Positions 53,918 to 62,529 of a DNA stretch of 64,000 bases are shown here, in pieces. The stretch is from an uncultured Oscillospiraceae bacterium. GTDB taxonomy: Bacteria > Bacillota > Clostridia > Oscillospirales > Oscillospiraceae. Numbering within the stretch: position 1 is the stretch's first letter; every line of letters begins with the position of its first letter. The stretch spans positions 1-64,000 of the forward strand of contig CANROC010000006.1 in assembly GCA_947632175.1 (NCBI GenBank), written 5' to 3'. The position numbers and the translations under genes are program-made. The notes under the pieces are model-generated. The model worked only from the letters and a program-made list of their open reading frames with translations, was not told where the DNA came from and made no database searches.

Positions 53918-54258
53918 CGGATACAGATATTTATATAAAAAACCGCTGTACTGATTGACGGCGAGAAAAGAGAAAAGGCTCTCCGGCTTTTTTGGACGGG
54001 GGGCCTTTTTTGTGGGATGTGCATATTTTTTTACTATTGGAGTGGCATTCACAGCTCACATTTGAATTTAAGGTCAATTAGTCGTATGACATGGAAATAA
54101 GCCCTGGTTTGCAAATATATTGCTTAACAAACATCCATCACATAGTCCGATTTTGACAGACTGATAGAGCGCACAGCGGCAACACTGTGCGCTCTAAGCG
54201 CTTCTTAACTGAATGACATTGCGGGATCGTCCGGGCGGGTTTTGCCGGCGAGTGGGGG
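53918..54258. other. Intergenic region fusA2 / mutY, partly AT-rich
   Basis: 341 bp without a supported gene. Near 53970-54012 there are A-run/GGC and GGCC/T-run elements that could end fusA2 transcription (AAAAGGC pairs with GCCTTTT). 54040-54165 is AT-rich with no ORF of note. A perfect hairpin AGAGCGCACAG (54166-54176) / CTGTGCGCTCT (54185-54195), loop 8 nt, lies in front of the mutY end. A TTGACA-like box at 54154 has no partner. Confidence 0.5.
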
Positions 54259-55299
54259 TCAAAGCTGGTTCAGGAAGAAGCGGAAGGCGGAGGGGATGGC
54301 GTGGTGGGCGCGGAGAGCGGCGGGAGTGCGCCAGGTGTAGGCGGGGGACATGACGGCGCAGAGGACGCGGAAGCCGCGCATACGCCACTCCACGTGGGTG
54401 AAGAGGTGTTTGGCCTCGCCGCAGGGGGTGACGTCGAGGGGGGAGAGGTCCCGGAGGAGGGGAAGAAGCTCATCGGGACCCAGAAAGCCGTCCAGGTTGG
54501 GAAACTCCCACATCCCGGCCAGGAGCCCCGTGTCGCCGCGGCGGCGGAGGGCGTAAAGGCCGTCGTGCTCCAGGAGGAGGACCGTTTTTTCCTCCACGCG
54601 GCGGTCCTTTCGGGGGGCGCGCACGGGGAGGGCGGCGGTCTTGCCGGCCTCACGGGCCAGGCACAGGGCCGACAGGGGACAGCCGCCGCAGCAGGCGGCC
54701 TCCCGGGGGAGGCACACCGTCTCACCCAGCTCCATGAGGCCCTCCGTGAGCAGGGCGGCGTCCTCGCCGGCGGGGTAGAGGGCGCGGAGGAGGTCCGTGA
54801 CGGCGGCGCGGGTCCTGGGGTCCAGGGCGTCGTCGTTTTTCGCCAGAAGCCGCAGGACGACGCGCAGGACGTTCCCGTCCACCGCCGGTTCCGGCTCGCC
54901 GAAGGCCAGGGAGGCGATGGCCCCGGCGGTGTAGTCGCCGATGCCGGGGAGGGCGCGCAGCTCCTTGGCGGTGCGGGGAAGCGCCCCGCCGTAAGTCTCC
55001 ATGATGAGCTTGGCGGCCTTTTGGAGATTCCGGGCGCGGCTATAATACCCCAGCCCCTCCCAGAGCTTCATGAGCTCTTCTTCCGATACCTCCGCCAGGG
55101 CGCGCACGTCGGGCAGGCGCTCCATGAAGCGGCGGTAGTAGGGGATGGCCGCCTCGATGCGCGTCTGCTGGAGCATGATCTCCGACACCCAGACGGCGTA
55201 GGGCGTGGGCGCGTCCCGCCAGGGGAGGGGACGGCGGTTGGCGCGGTGCCACGTAAGAAGCAACGGGATCGCGGCGGCAAGACGGTCCGATTCGGTCAC
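54259..55299 (-). CDS. mutY: A/G-specific adenine glycosylase
   Basis: A 346-residue repair enzyme that removes adenine opposite 8-oxoG. Visible: WVSEIMLQQTRIEAAIPYY, the helix-hairpin-helix LPGIGDYTAGAIAS with the catalytic Asp in PAVDGNVLRVV, and the iron-sulfur region CLPREAACCGGCPLSALC. The C-terminal third is the Nudix-like 8-oxoG recognition domain. The GTG at 55299 has AAGGAGG upstream; a longer reading from 55332 lacks a ribosome site. The Cys spacing is C-x6-CC-x2-C-x5-C, a slight variation on the usual cluster. Confidence 0.94.
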   Translation of the reverse strand: MTESDRLAAAIPLLLTWHRANRRPLPWRDAPTPYAVWVSEIMLQQTRIEAAIPYYRRFMERLPDVRALAEVSEEELMKLWEGLGYYSRARNLQKAAKLIMETYGGALPRTAKELRALPGIGDYTAGAIASLAFGEPEPAVDGNVLRVVLRLLAKNDDALDPRTRAAVTDLLRALYPAGEDAALLTEGLMELGETVCLPREAACCGGCPLSALCLAREAGKTAALPVRAPRKDRRVEEKTVLLLEHDGLYALRRRGDTGLLAGMWEFPNLDGFLGPDELLPLLRDLSPLDVTPCGEAKHLFTHVEWRMRGFRVLCAVMSPAYTWRTPAALRAHHAIPSAFRFFLNQL

Positions 55300-55354
55300 A
55301 AGATCGCCTCCTTTTTGACAAGTATACCACAACAGGAAAGCGCGGGCAAGAAAA

Positions 55355-55386
55355 AAGCCCGGGGGACCGTGGGGCCTCCCGGACTT
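55355..55386 (-). terminator. pckA terminator
   Basis: On the minus strand AGTCCGGGAGG pairs imperfectly with CCCCCGGGCTT, followed by a T run. Confidence 0.75.
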
Positions 55387-55401
55387 TATTTGAAATTCCG
55401 C

Positions 55402-57174
55402 TTATTTCAGGTTGTTCTCCAGCGTCTCGAGGCAGTCGGAGAGCTCCTTGGGGAGCTTGCCCTCGCCGACCTCGCCGAAGAACTTGCGGATGTCGGCGGC
55501 CTCGGCCTTCCAGACGTCCTTGTCGATGGTGAGGAGCTCCTTCAACGTGTCCTCGCTGACCTCGTCCTCGATGCCCGCGAGGTTGATGTCCTCGGGGCGG
55601 GGCATGTAGCCTATGGGGGTCTCCACGGCGTCCACCTCGCCGGCGCAGCGCTTCAGGATCCACTCCAGGACGCGCATGTTGTCGCCGAAGCCCGGCCAGA
55701 GGAAGTGACCCTCGTCGTCGGTGCGGAACCAGTTGACATGGAAGATCTTGGGCAGCTTCGTGACCCTGGGGTCGCGGCCCATGTCGATCCAGTGCTGCCA
55801 GTAGTCGGCCACGTGATAGCCGATGAAAGGCCGCATGGACATGGGGTCGCGGCGGACAACGCCTACGGCGCCGGTGGCGGCGGCGGTGGTCTCGGAGGCG
55901 ACGGTGGCGCCTACGAACACGCCGTGGTTCCAGTCACGGGACTGGTAGACCAGGGGAGCGGTCTTGGCGCGGCGGCCGCCGAAGAGCATGGCGTCCAGAG
56001 GCACGCCCTGGGGGTTGTCATACTCCTTGGACAGGCAGGGGCAGTTGCGGGCGGGAGCGGTGAAGCGGGAGTTGGGGTGAGCGCCCTTGGAGCCGTCGGC
56101 GGGGTCCCAGGGCTCGCCCTTCCAGTTGAGAGCGTCCTTGGGGGGATTCTTGTCCATGCCCTCCCACCAGACGGTGCCGTCGGGCTTGAGGACGACGTTG
56201 GTGAAGATGGTGTTCTTCCTGGTGGACAGCATGGCGTTGGGATTAGACTTCATGGAGGTGCCGGGGGCCACGCCGAAGAAGCCGTTCTCCGGGTTCACGG
56301 CCCACAGGCGGCCGTCGGGGCCGGGACGGATCCAGGCGATGTCGTCGCCCACGGTCCAGACCTTGTAGCCGGCCTTCTGGTAGCCCTCGGGGGGGATGAG
56401 CATGGCCAGGTTCGTCTTGCCGCAGGCGGAGGGGAAGGCGGCGGAGATGTAGTGGATCTCGCCGTTGGGGAACTCCACGCCGAGAATCAGCATGTGCTCG
56501 GCCATCCAGCCCTCGTCACGGCCCAGGCACGAGGCGATGCGCAGGGCGAAGCACTTCTTGCCCAGCAGGACGTTTCCGCCGTAGCCGGAGTTGACGGACA
56601 TGATGGTGTTCTCCTGGGGGAAGTGGACGATGTAGCGCTTCTCGGCGTCGAGGTCCGCCTTGGCGTGCAGGCCCTTGATGAAGTCGGGGCTGTCGCCCAG
56701 GGCGTCGTAGACGTCAAGGCCTACGCGGGTCATGATGGCCATGGAGACGACCACGTAGATGGAGTCGGTGAGCTCGATGCCGTACTTGGCGAAGGGGGAG
56801 CCCACGATGGACATGGAGTAGGGAATGATGTACATGGTGCGGCCCTTCATGGAGCCGTCGTAGATCTCGTCCAGCATCTTGTGCATCTGGGCGGGGTCCA
56901 TCCAGTTGTTGGTGGGGCCGGCGTCCTCTTTCTTTTCACAGCAGATGAAGGTGCGGTCCTCCACGCGGGCCACGTCGTTGAGGGCGGAGCGGTGATAGAC
57001 GCACCCGGGAAGCTCCTCGCCGTTGAGCTTAATGAGCTCGCCGGTCTTATAGGCCTCCTGACGGAGCTCCTCCAGCTGCTCCTCGCTGCCGTTGATCCAG
57101 ACGATCTTGTCCGGCTTTGTGAGGGCGGCCATCTTGTCGATCCATGTGAGGACTGCCTGATTGTTGGTGTACAT
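55402..57174 (-). CDS. pckA: Phosphoenolpyruvate carboxykinase (GTP)
   Basis: A 590-residue enzyme of the GTP-dependent family, converting oxaloacetate and PEP. Motifs: the P-loop FPSACGKTNLAML, the metal region VGDDIAWI, SGYGGNVLLGKKCFALRI, and R/Y-rich PEP sites (NSRFTAPARNCP). In anaerobes this enzyme often works toward oxaloacetate (CO2 fixation into succinate or propionate), but the direction here is unknown. GGAGG lies about 10 nt before the ATG. Monocistronic, with a terminator. Confidence 0.97.
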   Translation of the reverse strand: MYTNNQAVLTWIDKMAALTKPDKIVWINGSEEQLEELRQEAYKTGELIKLNGEELPGCVYHRSALNDVARVEDRTFICCEKKEDAGPTNNWMDPAQMHKMLDEIYDGSMKGRTMYIIPYSMSIVGSPFAKYGIELTDSIYVVVSMAIMTRVGLDVYDALGDSPDFIKGLHAKADLDAEKRYIVHFPQENTIMSVNSGYGGNVLLGKKCFALRIASCLGRDEGWMAEHMLILGVEFPNGEIHYISAAFPSACGKTNLAMLIPPEGYQKAGYKVWTVGDDIAWIRPGPDGRLWAVNPENGFFGVAPGTSMKSNPNAMLSTRKNTIFTNVVLKPDGTVWWEGMDKNPPKDALNWKGEPWDPADGSKGAHPNSRFTAPARNCPCLSKEYDNPQGVPLDAMLFGGRRAKTAPLVYQSRDWNHGVFVGATVASETTAAATGAVGVVRRDPMSMRPFIGYHVADYWQHWIDMGRDPRVTKLPKIFHVNWFRTDDEGHFLWPGFGDNMRVLEWILKRCAGEVDAVETPIGYMPRPEDINLAGIEDEVSEDTLKELLTIDKDVWKAEAADIRKFFGEVGEGKLPKELSDCLETLENNLK

Positions 57175-57337
57175 GCTTGCTTAAACCTCCTTGTAGAGAT
57201 AAAAATCGCTGTTTATCATTCTACTCGAAAGGCGCATGTTTTTTCAATGTCAACACTGACGAATTATGGACCCTCTCAGATGAATTTTTTTATGTTTCCG
57301 CTTGCAAAAATAAAGGCCCCGGCACAAAATCTTGTGT

Positions 57338-57925
57338 TCAGGGTCTTTTGGACACGTATTCGCTTTCGTTTACTGTGAATCGCCACAGCCAATTTTTTGC
57401 GTCTCCGGCGTAGTCGATGCCGATCCGGGGGGAGGCCGACACGGGGAAGTCCCGGTCCCGGGTCTCCAGGGTGAGAGGGGAAGACGGGTCGTAGAGAGGC
57501 GCGCCGTAGGCGTTCTTGTCGATGCCCAGGGCCATGCACAGCTTGCCGGGGCCGGAGCAGAGATTTTTGAGGACGGCGGTTTTCCGGCGGGCCCGCATGG
57601 TGTCGATGCCAGACATGGGCTCCAGGGCGCGGATGAGGACGCAGTCGGGGGATGTCTCGGGTCCGCAGGAGATGTTGAGGCACCAGTACATGCCGTAGAT
57701 GAGGTAGATGTAGGCAAGGCCCTTGCCCTCGTAGAGCGCCCGGACCCGTTCGGTGCGGCCACGGTAGGCGTGGGAGGCAGGGTCGGACGGCCCGCAGTAC
57801 GCCTCCGTCTCCACGATGATTCCCCGCGTCTCCTGACCGTCCACGCGGGAGACAAGGGTACAGCCCAAAAGCTCCCGCGCCACGGTGAGGGTGTCCCGGC
57901 GGAAGAAATCCAGGGGCGCGATCAT
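57338..57925 (-). CDS. 3-methyladenine DNA glycosylase (AAG/MPG family)
   Basis: A 195-residue base-excision repair enzyme. The MPG-type motifs are present: FFRRDTLTVARELLGCTLV, the catalytic Glu in GIIVETEAYCGPSDPASHAYRGRTERV, YIYLIYGMYWCLNI and GPGKLCMALGI. It removes alkylated and deaminated purines. The ATG shares ATGA with the rsmA stop, so the two are co-translated. Normal size for bacterial MPG. Confidence 0.94.
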   Translation of the reverse strand: MIAPLDFFRRDTLTVARELLGCTLVSRVDGQETRGIIVETEAYCGPSDPASHAYRGRTERVRALYEGKGLAYIYLIYGMYWCLNISCGPETSPDCVLIRALEPMSGIDTMRARRKTAVLKNLCSGPGKLCMALGIDKNAYGAPLYDPSSPLTLETRDRDFPVSASPRIGIDYAGDAKNWLWRFTVNESEYVSKRP

Positions 57926-58782
57926 GGCAGGACCTCCCCCATGGCATCGGCGAGGGCGGCAAATTCCGGGATGGACAGCGCCTCGCCCCGTACAGCCTCC
58001 GGAAGGCCCGCCCTGGCGAGGGCGGAGGAGATGGTATCCTTGGTTACCCTCCCGGCAAAACCGGCGTAGAGAGCGTTCTGGAGCGTCTTACGGCGTTGAT
58101 TGAAGGCCGCCCGGACAATTTGAAAGAAAAGCGTCTCGTCCACCGGGGCGGCGGGTATTTCGCGCCGCCGGAGGCGGAGGACTGAGCTCGTGACCTTGGG
58201 GCGGGGCTCAAAGCAGGCGGGGGGAACGTCAAAGAGGAGCTTTGGCTCCGTATAGAAGTTTACATAGATCCCAAAGGCTCCATACTCCGCCGTCCCCGGC
58301 GCGGCGCAGATCCGGCGGGCCACCTCCCGCTGGACCATCACGGTGATGTGCTCAAATAGACCGCTGCCGATGAGCTTCGTCAGGATGGGGGTGGTAATGT
58401 TGTAGGGCAGATTGGCGCAGACGGCGGGGGTGAGGCCGGGGAGGTGTTCGGACACCAGCGCGGAGAGGTCCGCCGCCATAGCGTCAAGGTTCAGGACCGT
58501 GACGTTGGCCATCCCGCCCACGGTCTCAGCGAGCACCGGCATGAGCCGCGCGTCCACCTCCAGCGCCAGGACCCTGCCGGCGCGCTTGGCAAGCTCCGCT
58601 GTCAGGCACCCCACGCCGGGGCCGATCTCCAGCACGCCTGTTTCGGAGTCCGCGCCTGCCTCCTCCGCGATACGCTCCGGCACCCAGGGGGCAATGAGAA
58701 AATTCTGCCCCTTGGCTTTGGAAAAATGAAAGCCGTGACGCTCCAAAAGAGGCATCACGGAATTTAAATCGGTAAGCTCCAT
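57922..58782 (-). CDS. rsmA: 16S rRNA dimethyladenosine transferase
   Basis: A 286-residue KsgA-family enzyme that dimethylates two adjacent adenines near the 3' end of 16S rRNA. The SAM site is LEIGPGVGCLTAELAKRAG; the catalytic motif is NLPYNITTPIL; the C-terminal helical domain has AFNQRRKTLQNAL. In Bacillus it sits next to rnmV and yabE; here the G5/3D (YabE-like) gene is 3 kb away and the rnmV-like gene 23 kb away. Confidence 0.97.
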   Translation of the reverse strand: MELTDLNSVMPLLERHGFHFSKAKGQNFLIAPWVPERIAEEAGADSETGVLEIGPGVGCLTAELAKRAGRVLALEVDARLMPVLAETVGGMANVTVLNLDAMAADLSALVSEHLPGLTPAVCANLPYNITTPILTKLIGSGLFEHITVMVQREVARRICAAPGTAEYGAFGIYVNFYTEPKLLFDVPPACFEPRPKVTSSVLRLRRREIPAAPVDETLFFQIVRAAFNQRRKTLQNALYAGFAGRVTKDTISSALARAGLPEAVRGEALSIPEFAALADAMGEVLP

Positions 58783-58831
58783 AATTACCTCAAAACCTCG
58801 CGAATGGACTTGAAAGGGGGGTACGGCCGTG

Positions 58832-59185
58832 TCATATCAATTCTTCGCATGCGGCTTTTAATGCGGGAATATCGCCCGTAAGCGTTTCCCACACCGAGGC
58901 TAAGTCAACGGAGCCATACGCGTGGACATAGAAATTTCTTGTGTCCTTGATAACGCGCCAGGGAATGGAGGGATTTTGGACTTTGACGGGGTCGGAAAGC
59001 TGATTTACCAGTTCCCCGATTTGAACGATGCACATGCAGCAGGCGTCCTGAAAAAGCGTGTCCTTTTCAAACGCCTGATAGCTTCTGTCAAATCTCAGAA
59101 GATTATTGTCAATTCTGTCACAGTATTCAACGATTTTTTCAAGAATACGTCTGTCACGCGTCTCGATAGAGCAGCACCTCCTCAC
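58832..59185 (-). CDS. hepT: HepT-like toxin (HEPN, DUF86)
   Basis: A 117-residue all-helical protein. The HEPN active-site pattern Rx4-6H is in VIKDTRNFYVHAYGSVD (R...H with the following Y as in HepT). HepT proteins are RNases blocked by adenylylation from an MNT-type partner, which is encoded directly upstream. The open frame begins at a GTG at 59185 with no ribosome site; a good AGGAGG lies at 59175-59180, inside that reading, and no standard start codon follows it closely. The true start is therefore uncertain. Confidence 0.82.
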   Translation of the reverse strand: MRRCCSIETRDRRILEKIVEYCDRIDNNLLRFDRSYQAFEKDTLFQDACCMCIVQIGELVNQLSDPVKVQNPSIPWRVIKDTRNFYVHAYGSVDLASVWETLTGDIPALKAACEELI

Positions 59186-59453
59186 GGGAAATGGCGTCGA
59201 TGAACAGTTTATCGGCGGAAGCGGTTGTCACCAGGTCCACCGGCAGCCGCAGAGCGTCCTCTACGTCGAGACGGAAGGCCGAGAGCTGAAAAAGCGATTT
59301 GAGCCGCCCCTTTTCAATGAGAAGGTCCACATCACTGGTCTCGTTGGCGGTTCCCTTGGCATAGGAGCCGAATAACCGGACGCTTTCGATCCCGTGCTTT
59401 TTCGCGATAGGCACGACGATTTTCTCAAGTTCACGGATGGTGTACGGAGCCAT
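59154..59453 (-). CDS. mntA: MntA-like nucleotidyltransferase antitoxin
   Basis: A 99-residue minimal nucleotidyltransferase. The signature GSYAKGTANETSDVDLLIE (about residues 28-46) is complete, and a later Asp (LPVDLVT) can be the third metal ligand. Known MntA proteins AMPylate and so inactivate HepT. AAAGGAGG lies before the ATG at 59453. It overlaps the HepT frame by 32 nt. It is a third, separate toxin-antitoxin type in this window. Confidence 0.9.
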   Translation of the reverse strand: MAPYTIRELEKIVVPIAKKHGIESVRLFGSYAKGTANETSDVDLLIEKGRLKSLFQLSAFRLDVEDALRLPVDLVTTASADKLFIDAISREEVLLYRDA

Positions 59454-59492
59454 ACAGTTTCCTCCTTTCAAAGCTTTGCGATCTATAAGATT

Positions 59493-59520
59493 ATCATACC
59501 ATTTTATCCGGCGGTGTCAA
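59493..59520 (-). promoter_or_regulatory. mntA-hepT promoter
   Basis: On the minus strand: TTGACA (59515-59520), 16 nt, TATGAT (59493-59498). It overlaps the last codons of the MATE gene. Confidence 0.65.
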
Positions 59521-60891
59521 GTCAAGATGACTGAGCTCACGCTTGGCGTAGATTTGGTAGACCGCGAGGGAGAGGATGACGGTGAGGGTGTCGGCGGCGA
59601 GCTGGGACCAGACGATGCCGTACATGCCGAAAAAGTGGTTGAGGATAAAGAGCATGGGGATGTTGAAGACGGCCCAGCGGGTGACGCCGAGGAAGAGGGC
59701 GTAGCCGCCCTTGCCAAAGCCGTTGAAGAGGTATACGTGGAAGAAGCACAGGAACATCATCACCGTGGCCAGCACGCGGGCCCGGAGGAAGTCGGTGCCC
59801 ATGGCGGCAGTGGCGGCGTCGTCGATGAAAAAGCGCATGATGGGGCCGGCGAAAAGCTCGTAGAGGACGATGCTCACGGCGGCGCAGTCCAGGCCCAGAA
59901 AGAGCGAAAAGCGCTTGGTGTCCGCCATGCGCCGGTAGTTTTTCGCCGAGTAGTTGTAGGCGATGATGGGCATCATGCCCTGGCAGATGCCGATGCCCAC
60001 ATTGAGGGGCAGGCGCTCCACCTTCAAGACGATGCCGATGGCCGCCAGGGCTATGTTCTCGTAGCCGCTCATGAGCTTGTCGATGACCATGTAGTCCAGG
60101 TCAAAGAGCAGTGTGGCGATGGAGGAGGGGACGCCCACGGCAAAGATGCCGAGAATGCTCTTTTTCTCCGGCAGGTCCCTGGGGCTTGTGAGGCGCAGAA
60201 GGCCGCCATTTCGGCGCATTCTGGACAAAATGGCGATGAAGTAGACGCAGGCGGCGCAGTTGGACAGGAACGTGGCCACGCCGGCGCCCACCACCTCCAT
60301 GCCCTCGGGCAGGAGCACGAACATGAAAAGCGGGTCCAGGGCGATGTTGATGACGCCGCCCATGGTGATGCCGAAGCCCGCCTTTTTCGATTCCCCTACG
60401 CTGCGGATGAGGGTGGAGAGGGTATTGGACAACACCGTGGGTACGCCGCCGCAGACGATGACGAAGAAGGCGTAGGCGCTGGCATATTTGTAATTGGCGT
60501 CGTTGGCCCCCAGGGCGTACATCAAAGGGCGCATGAAGCACGCGACTCCCACGGAGAAGAGCGCCGCCGTCAGCGCGCCCAGGTAGACGCAGAAGCTGTA
60601 GACCCGCCTGGCCTCCTCGGGACGCTTTTCCCCCAGAAGCCGGGAGATCAGCGCCCCGCCGCCGATGCCGGCAAGGCCGGAGATGGACAGGGAGATGTTG
60701 AAGATGGGGAGGATCAGCGACACGCCGCCCACCATCAGCGGATCCCCGGTGCGGCCCAGGAAGAAGGTGTCGGCCATGTTGTAGATGAGGACGATGAGCT
60801 GGCTGATGACCGTGGGCACGGCCATTTTCAGCACCGCCTTGGGGATGGGAAGGTCCTCAAAAACGGCGGTGTTGTCGGTACTTTTAGACAT
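59494..60891 (-). CDS. MATE-family efflux transporter
   Basis: A 465-residue membrane protein with about 12 TM segments. The N-terminal VPTVISQLIVLIYNMADTFFLGRTGDP and the GIGGGALISRLLGEKRPEEA motif are typical of clostridial MATE proteins, which export drugs or metabolites using Na or H gradients. The start at 60891 follows AAAGGCGCC; an in-frame extension to 61029 crosses the tRNA gene and is rejected. The 3' end carries the promoter of the HepT/MntA pair. Confidence 0.93.
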   Translation of the reverse strand: MSKSTDNTAVFEDLPIPKAVLKMAVPTVISQLIVLIYNMADTFFLGRTGDPLMVGGVSLILPIFNISLSISGLAGIGGGALISRLLGEKRPEEARRVYSFCVYLGALTAALFSVGVACFMRPLMYALGANDANYKYASAYAFFVIVCGGVPTVLSNTLSTLIRSVGESKKAGFGITMGGVINIALDPLFMFVLLPEGMEVVGAGVATFLSNCAACVYFIAILSRMRRNGGLLRLTSPRDLPEKKSILGIFAVGVPSSIATLLFDLDYMVIDKLMSGYENIALAAIGIVLKVERLPLNVGIGICQGMMPIIAYNYSAKNYRRMADTKRFSLFLGLDCAAVSIVLYELFAGPIMRFFIDDAATAAMGTDFLRARVLATVMMFLCFFHVYLFNGFGKGGYALFLGVTRWAVFNIPMLFILNHFFGMYGIVWSQLAADTLTVILSLAVYQIYAKRELSHLDLTPPDKMV

Positions 60892-60950
60892 AATGGCGCC
60901 TTTCTGTTTTTCAATGGGAGAAAATACCCGGCCTCCCGGCGTGAGCGCAG

Positions 60951-60985
60951 AAAAAAGCCCCAAAGCTTTGACTTTGGGACTTTTT
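60951..60985 (-). terminator. Terminator of the tRNA gene
   Basis: On the minus strand AAGTCCCAAAG pairs with CTTTGGGGCTT, followed by a T run. It begins at the encoded CCA end. Confidence 0.82.
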
Positions 60986-61061
60986 GGTCCGAGTGACTGG
61001 ATTCGAACCAGCGGCCTCTTGAACCCCATTCAAGCGCGATACCAAACTTCGCCACACCCGG
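60985..61061 (-). tRNA. tRNA-Pro (anticodon GGG)
   Basis: 77 nt with an encoded CCA. Acceptor CCGGGTG pairs with CACTCGG (one G-U), discriminator A. The D-arm has GCG...CGC around AAGTTTGGTAT. The anticodon stem is CTTGA/TCAAG with loop ATGGGGT, so the anticodon is GGG, reading CCC and by wobble CCT. The T-loop is TTCGAAT within GCTGG/CCAGT. Confidence 0.93.
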
Positions 61062-61081
61062 TTATTTTTTTGTGCCCACGT

Positions 61082-61110
61082 ATAATAGCATAGTTGCGCC
61101 GGTTTTGCAA
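61082..61110 (-). promoter_or_regulatory. tRNA-Pro promoter
   Basis: On the minus strand: TTGCAA (61105-61110), 17 nt, TATTAT (61082-61087), about 20 nt before the tRNA. Confidence 0.78.
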
Positions 61111-61182
61111 GCCCAAATTGAAAAATTTTTTGATTTTTCTCGTTTCGACAAAAAAAGAGTCCGGTTTCCGGGGGCGGGGCTG

Positions 61183-61211
61183 TTGACAAATACCAGAGGC
61201 GGTGCTATAAT
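61183..61211 (+). promoter_or_regulatory. Promoter of the G5/3D protein gene
   Basis: TTGACA (61183-61188), 17 nt, TATAAT (61206-61211): consensus on all points. Confidence 0.9.
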
Positions 61212-61277
61212 CCGATTGTAACCTTTTTGTAACCCTTTGTTACTTAAGCTGTCATTTTTAAAAGGGAGGACAGTTTT

Positions 61278-62459
61278 GTGAAACAATCCATCCGAAAGTT
61301 GGCGATCAAGCTCGCGGCTGTCGCGCTGACGGTCCCGGTGCTGGCGGGGACGCTGGGCATCCTGGGGCGTTCGGCGGAGGACCCGGAATATTACGTCGTC
61401 TCCTACGGAAAGAGCATCACCATCCTCACCGGCAACGGGCTTTCGGCGGAAGCGCTGGCCCAGCGGTCCGGGTATGACGCGGACGAATACTTATATGAGG
61501 TAGAGGCGTGCGAGGGGTACACCGCGGTGGAGCTCTTCGACGCGCTGGACGTCACCGTTACGGCGGACGGTGAGACGCAGGTTTTCCGCACCACAGGCGG
61601 GACCGTGGGGGAGCTGCTCTCCATGGCCGGCGTGACCGTCGGGGAGGAGGACATTCTCTCCCATGCCGAGGGGGAGCCGGTGACCGATGAGATGGAGATT
61701 CGCGTCCACCGGGTGACCTACGGCGAGGCCGTGGAGGAGAAGACCATCGCCCACGGCAAAAAATACGAGGACTCCAAGGACCTGGAGAAGGGCAAGGAGA
61801 AGACAAAGACCGAAGGCCACGATGGCCTGAAGCGCCTTACATACAGGGTGAAGTACCTGGACGGCGTGGAGACGGACCGGGAGCTCATCGGCGAGGAGAC
61901 CGTCACCGAGGCTGTGGATACCGTGATCCTGCGAGGGACGAAGGTCAAGACCACATCGAGCAGCACATCGAAGACCGGGTCCACCGGCAGCTCCTCGAAG
62001 AACAACTCCTCCGGCTCCGGCAGCTCCTCGAGCGGCTCTTCCGGCTCCGGCAGTTCTTCTGCCAGTTCTTCCAGCAGTTCTTCCGGCAGCTCCTCCGGCA
62101 CCACCACCAAGCAAAACGGGCACACCGTTACGGAGGTGTCCGGGACCATTCTTTCGTCCTCCGGCGAGGAGCTTGCCTATTCCAAGATCATCGACATCAA
62201 GGCTTACGCTTACAGCTATTCCGCCGGCTCCATCACCGCCAGCGGCGCGCCGGTCCAGGTGGGTATCGTGGCCATGCTGCGCAGTACTCTTCCCCAGGGG
62301 ACCCATGTGTATGTGGTGACCAACGACGGGAAGTACACCTACGGGCCCGCGGTGGTGGGCGACGTCCCCGGCGGGGATATCATCGACCTCTTCTTCAACA
62401 CGGAGGAGGAGTGCTACGCTTTCGGCGTGCGCCAGGCGAAGGTCTACGTGCTGGACTGA
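61278..62459 (+). CDS. Secreted G5-domain and 3D-like protein (YabE-like)
   Basis: A 393-residue protein with signal sequence or TM at residues 8-30. A DUF348-type segment (about 42-145), a G5-like domain (about 150-225), a very Ser/Gly-rich linker (about 228-275) and a C-terminal 3D-like domain (about 285-393) follow. 3D domains are double-psi barrels of muralytic transglycosylases and usually carry conserved Asp residues; here the first site reads VGIVAMLRSTLPQGT where AVDP is usual, and the second VVGDVPGGDIIDLFF is shortened, so activity is doubtful. The start has GGGAGGACAG upstream. It may be GTG (61278) by the display frame. Likely a wall-remodelling or germination factor. Confidence 0.85.
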   Translation: MKQSIRKLAIKLAAVALTVPVLAGTLGILGRSAEDPEYYVVSYGKSITILTGNGLSAEALAQRSGYDADEYLYEVEACEGYTAVELFDALDVTVTADGETQVFRTTGGTVGELLSMAGVTVGEEDILSHAEGEPVTDEMEIRVHRVTYGEAVEEKTIAHGKKYEDSKDLEKGKEKTKTEGHDGLKRLTYRVKYLDGVETDRELIGEETVTEAVDTVILRGTKVKTTSSSTSKTGSTGSSSKNNSSGSGSSSSGSSGSGSSSASSSSSSSGSSSGTTTKQNGHTVTEVSGTILSSSGEELAYSKIIDIKAYAYSYSAGSITASGAPVQVGIVAMLRSTLPQGTHVYVVTNDGKYTYGPAVVGDVPGGDIIDLFFNTEEECYAFGVRQAKVYVLD

Positions 62460-62477
62460 ATTTCTTACATAGGCGTC

Positions 62478-62510
62478 AAGGCGCCGCGTCCCGAGTGGAC
62501 GCGGCGCCTT
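62478..62510 (+). terminator. Terminator after the G5/3D gene
   Basis: AAGGCGCCGCGTCC (62478-62491) pairs perfectly with GGACGCGGCGCCTT (62497-62510), followed by AAGTTTT. Confidence 0.82.
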
Positions 62511-62529
62511 AAGTTTTGCGAGAAAACCC

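Noticed and set aside
51854-54052. 732-codon minus-strand frame opposite the EF-G gene
   Set aside because: It is a shadow of fusA2; rich in GLD/VHL-type low-complexity translation.
54301-57378. 1025-codon plus-strand frame running through mutY and pckA
   Set aside because: It crosses two well-recognised minus-strand genes and the gap between them; typical of high-GC antisense frames.
60892-61029. N-terminal extension of the MATE protein
   Set aside because: It would run into the tRNA-Pro gene and its terminator; the ATG at 60891 starts directly before the first TM.
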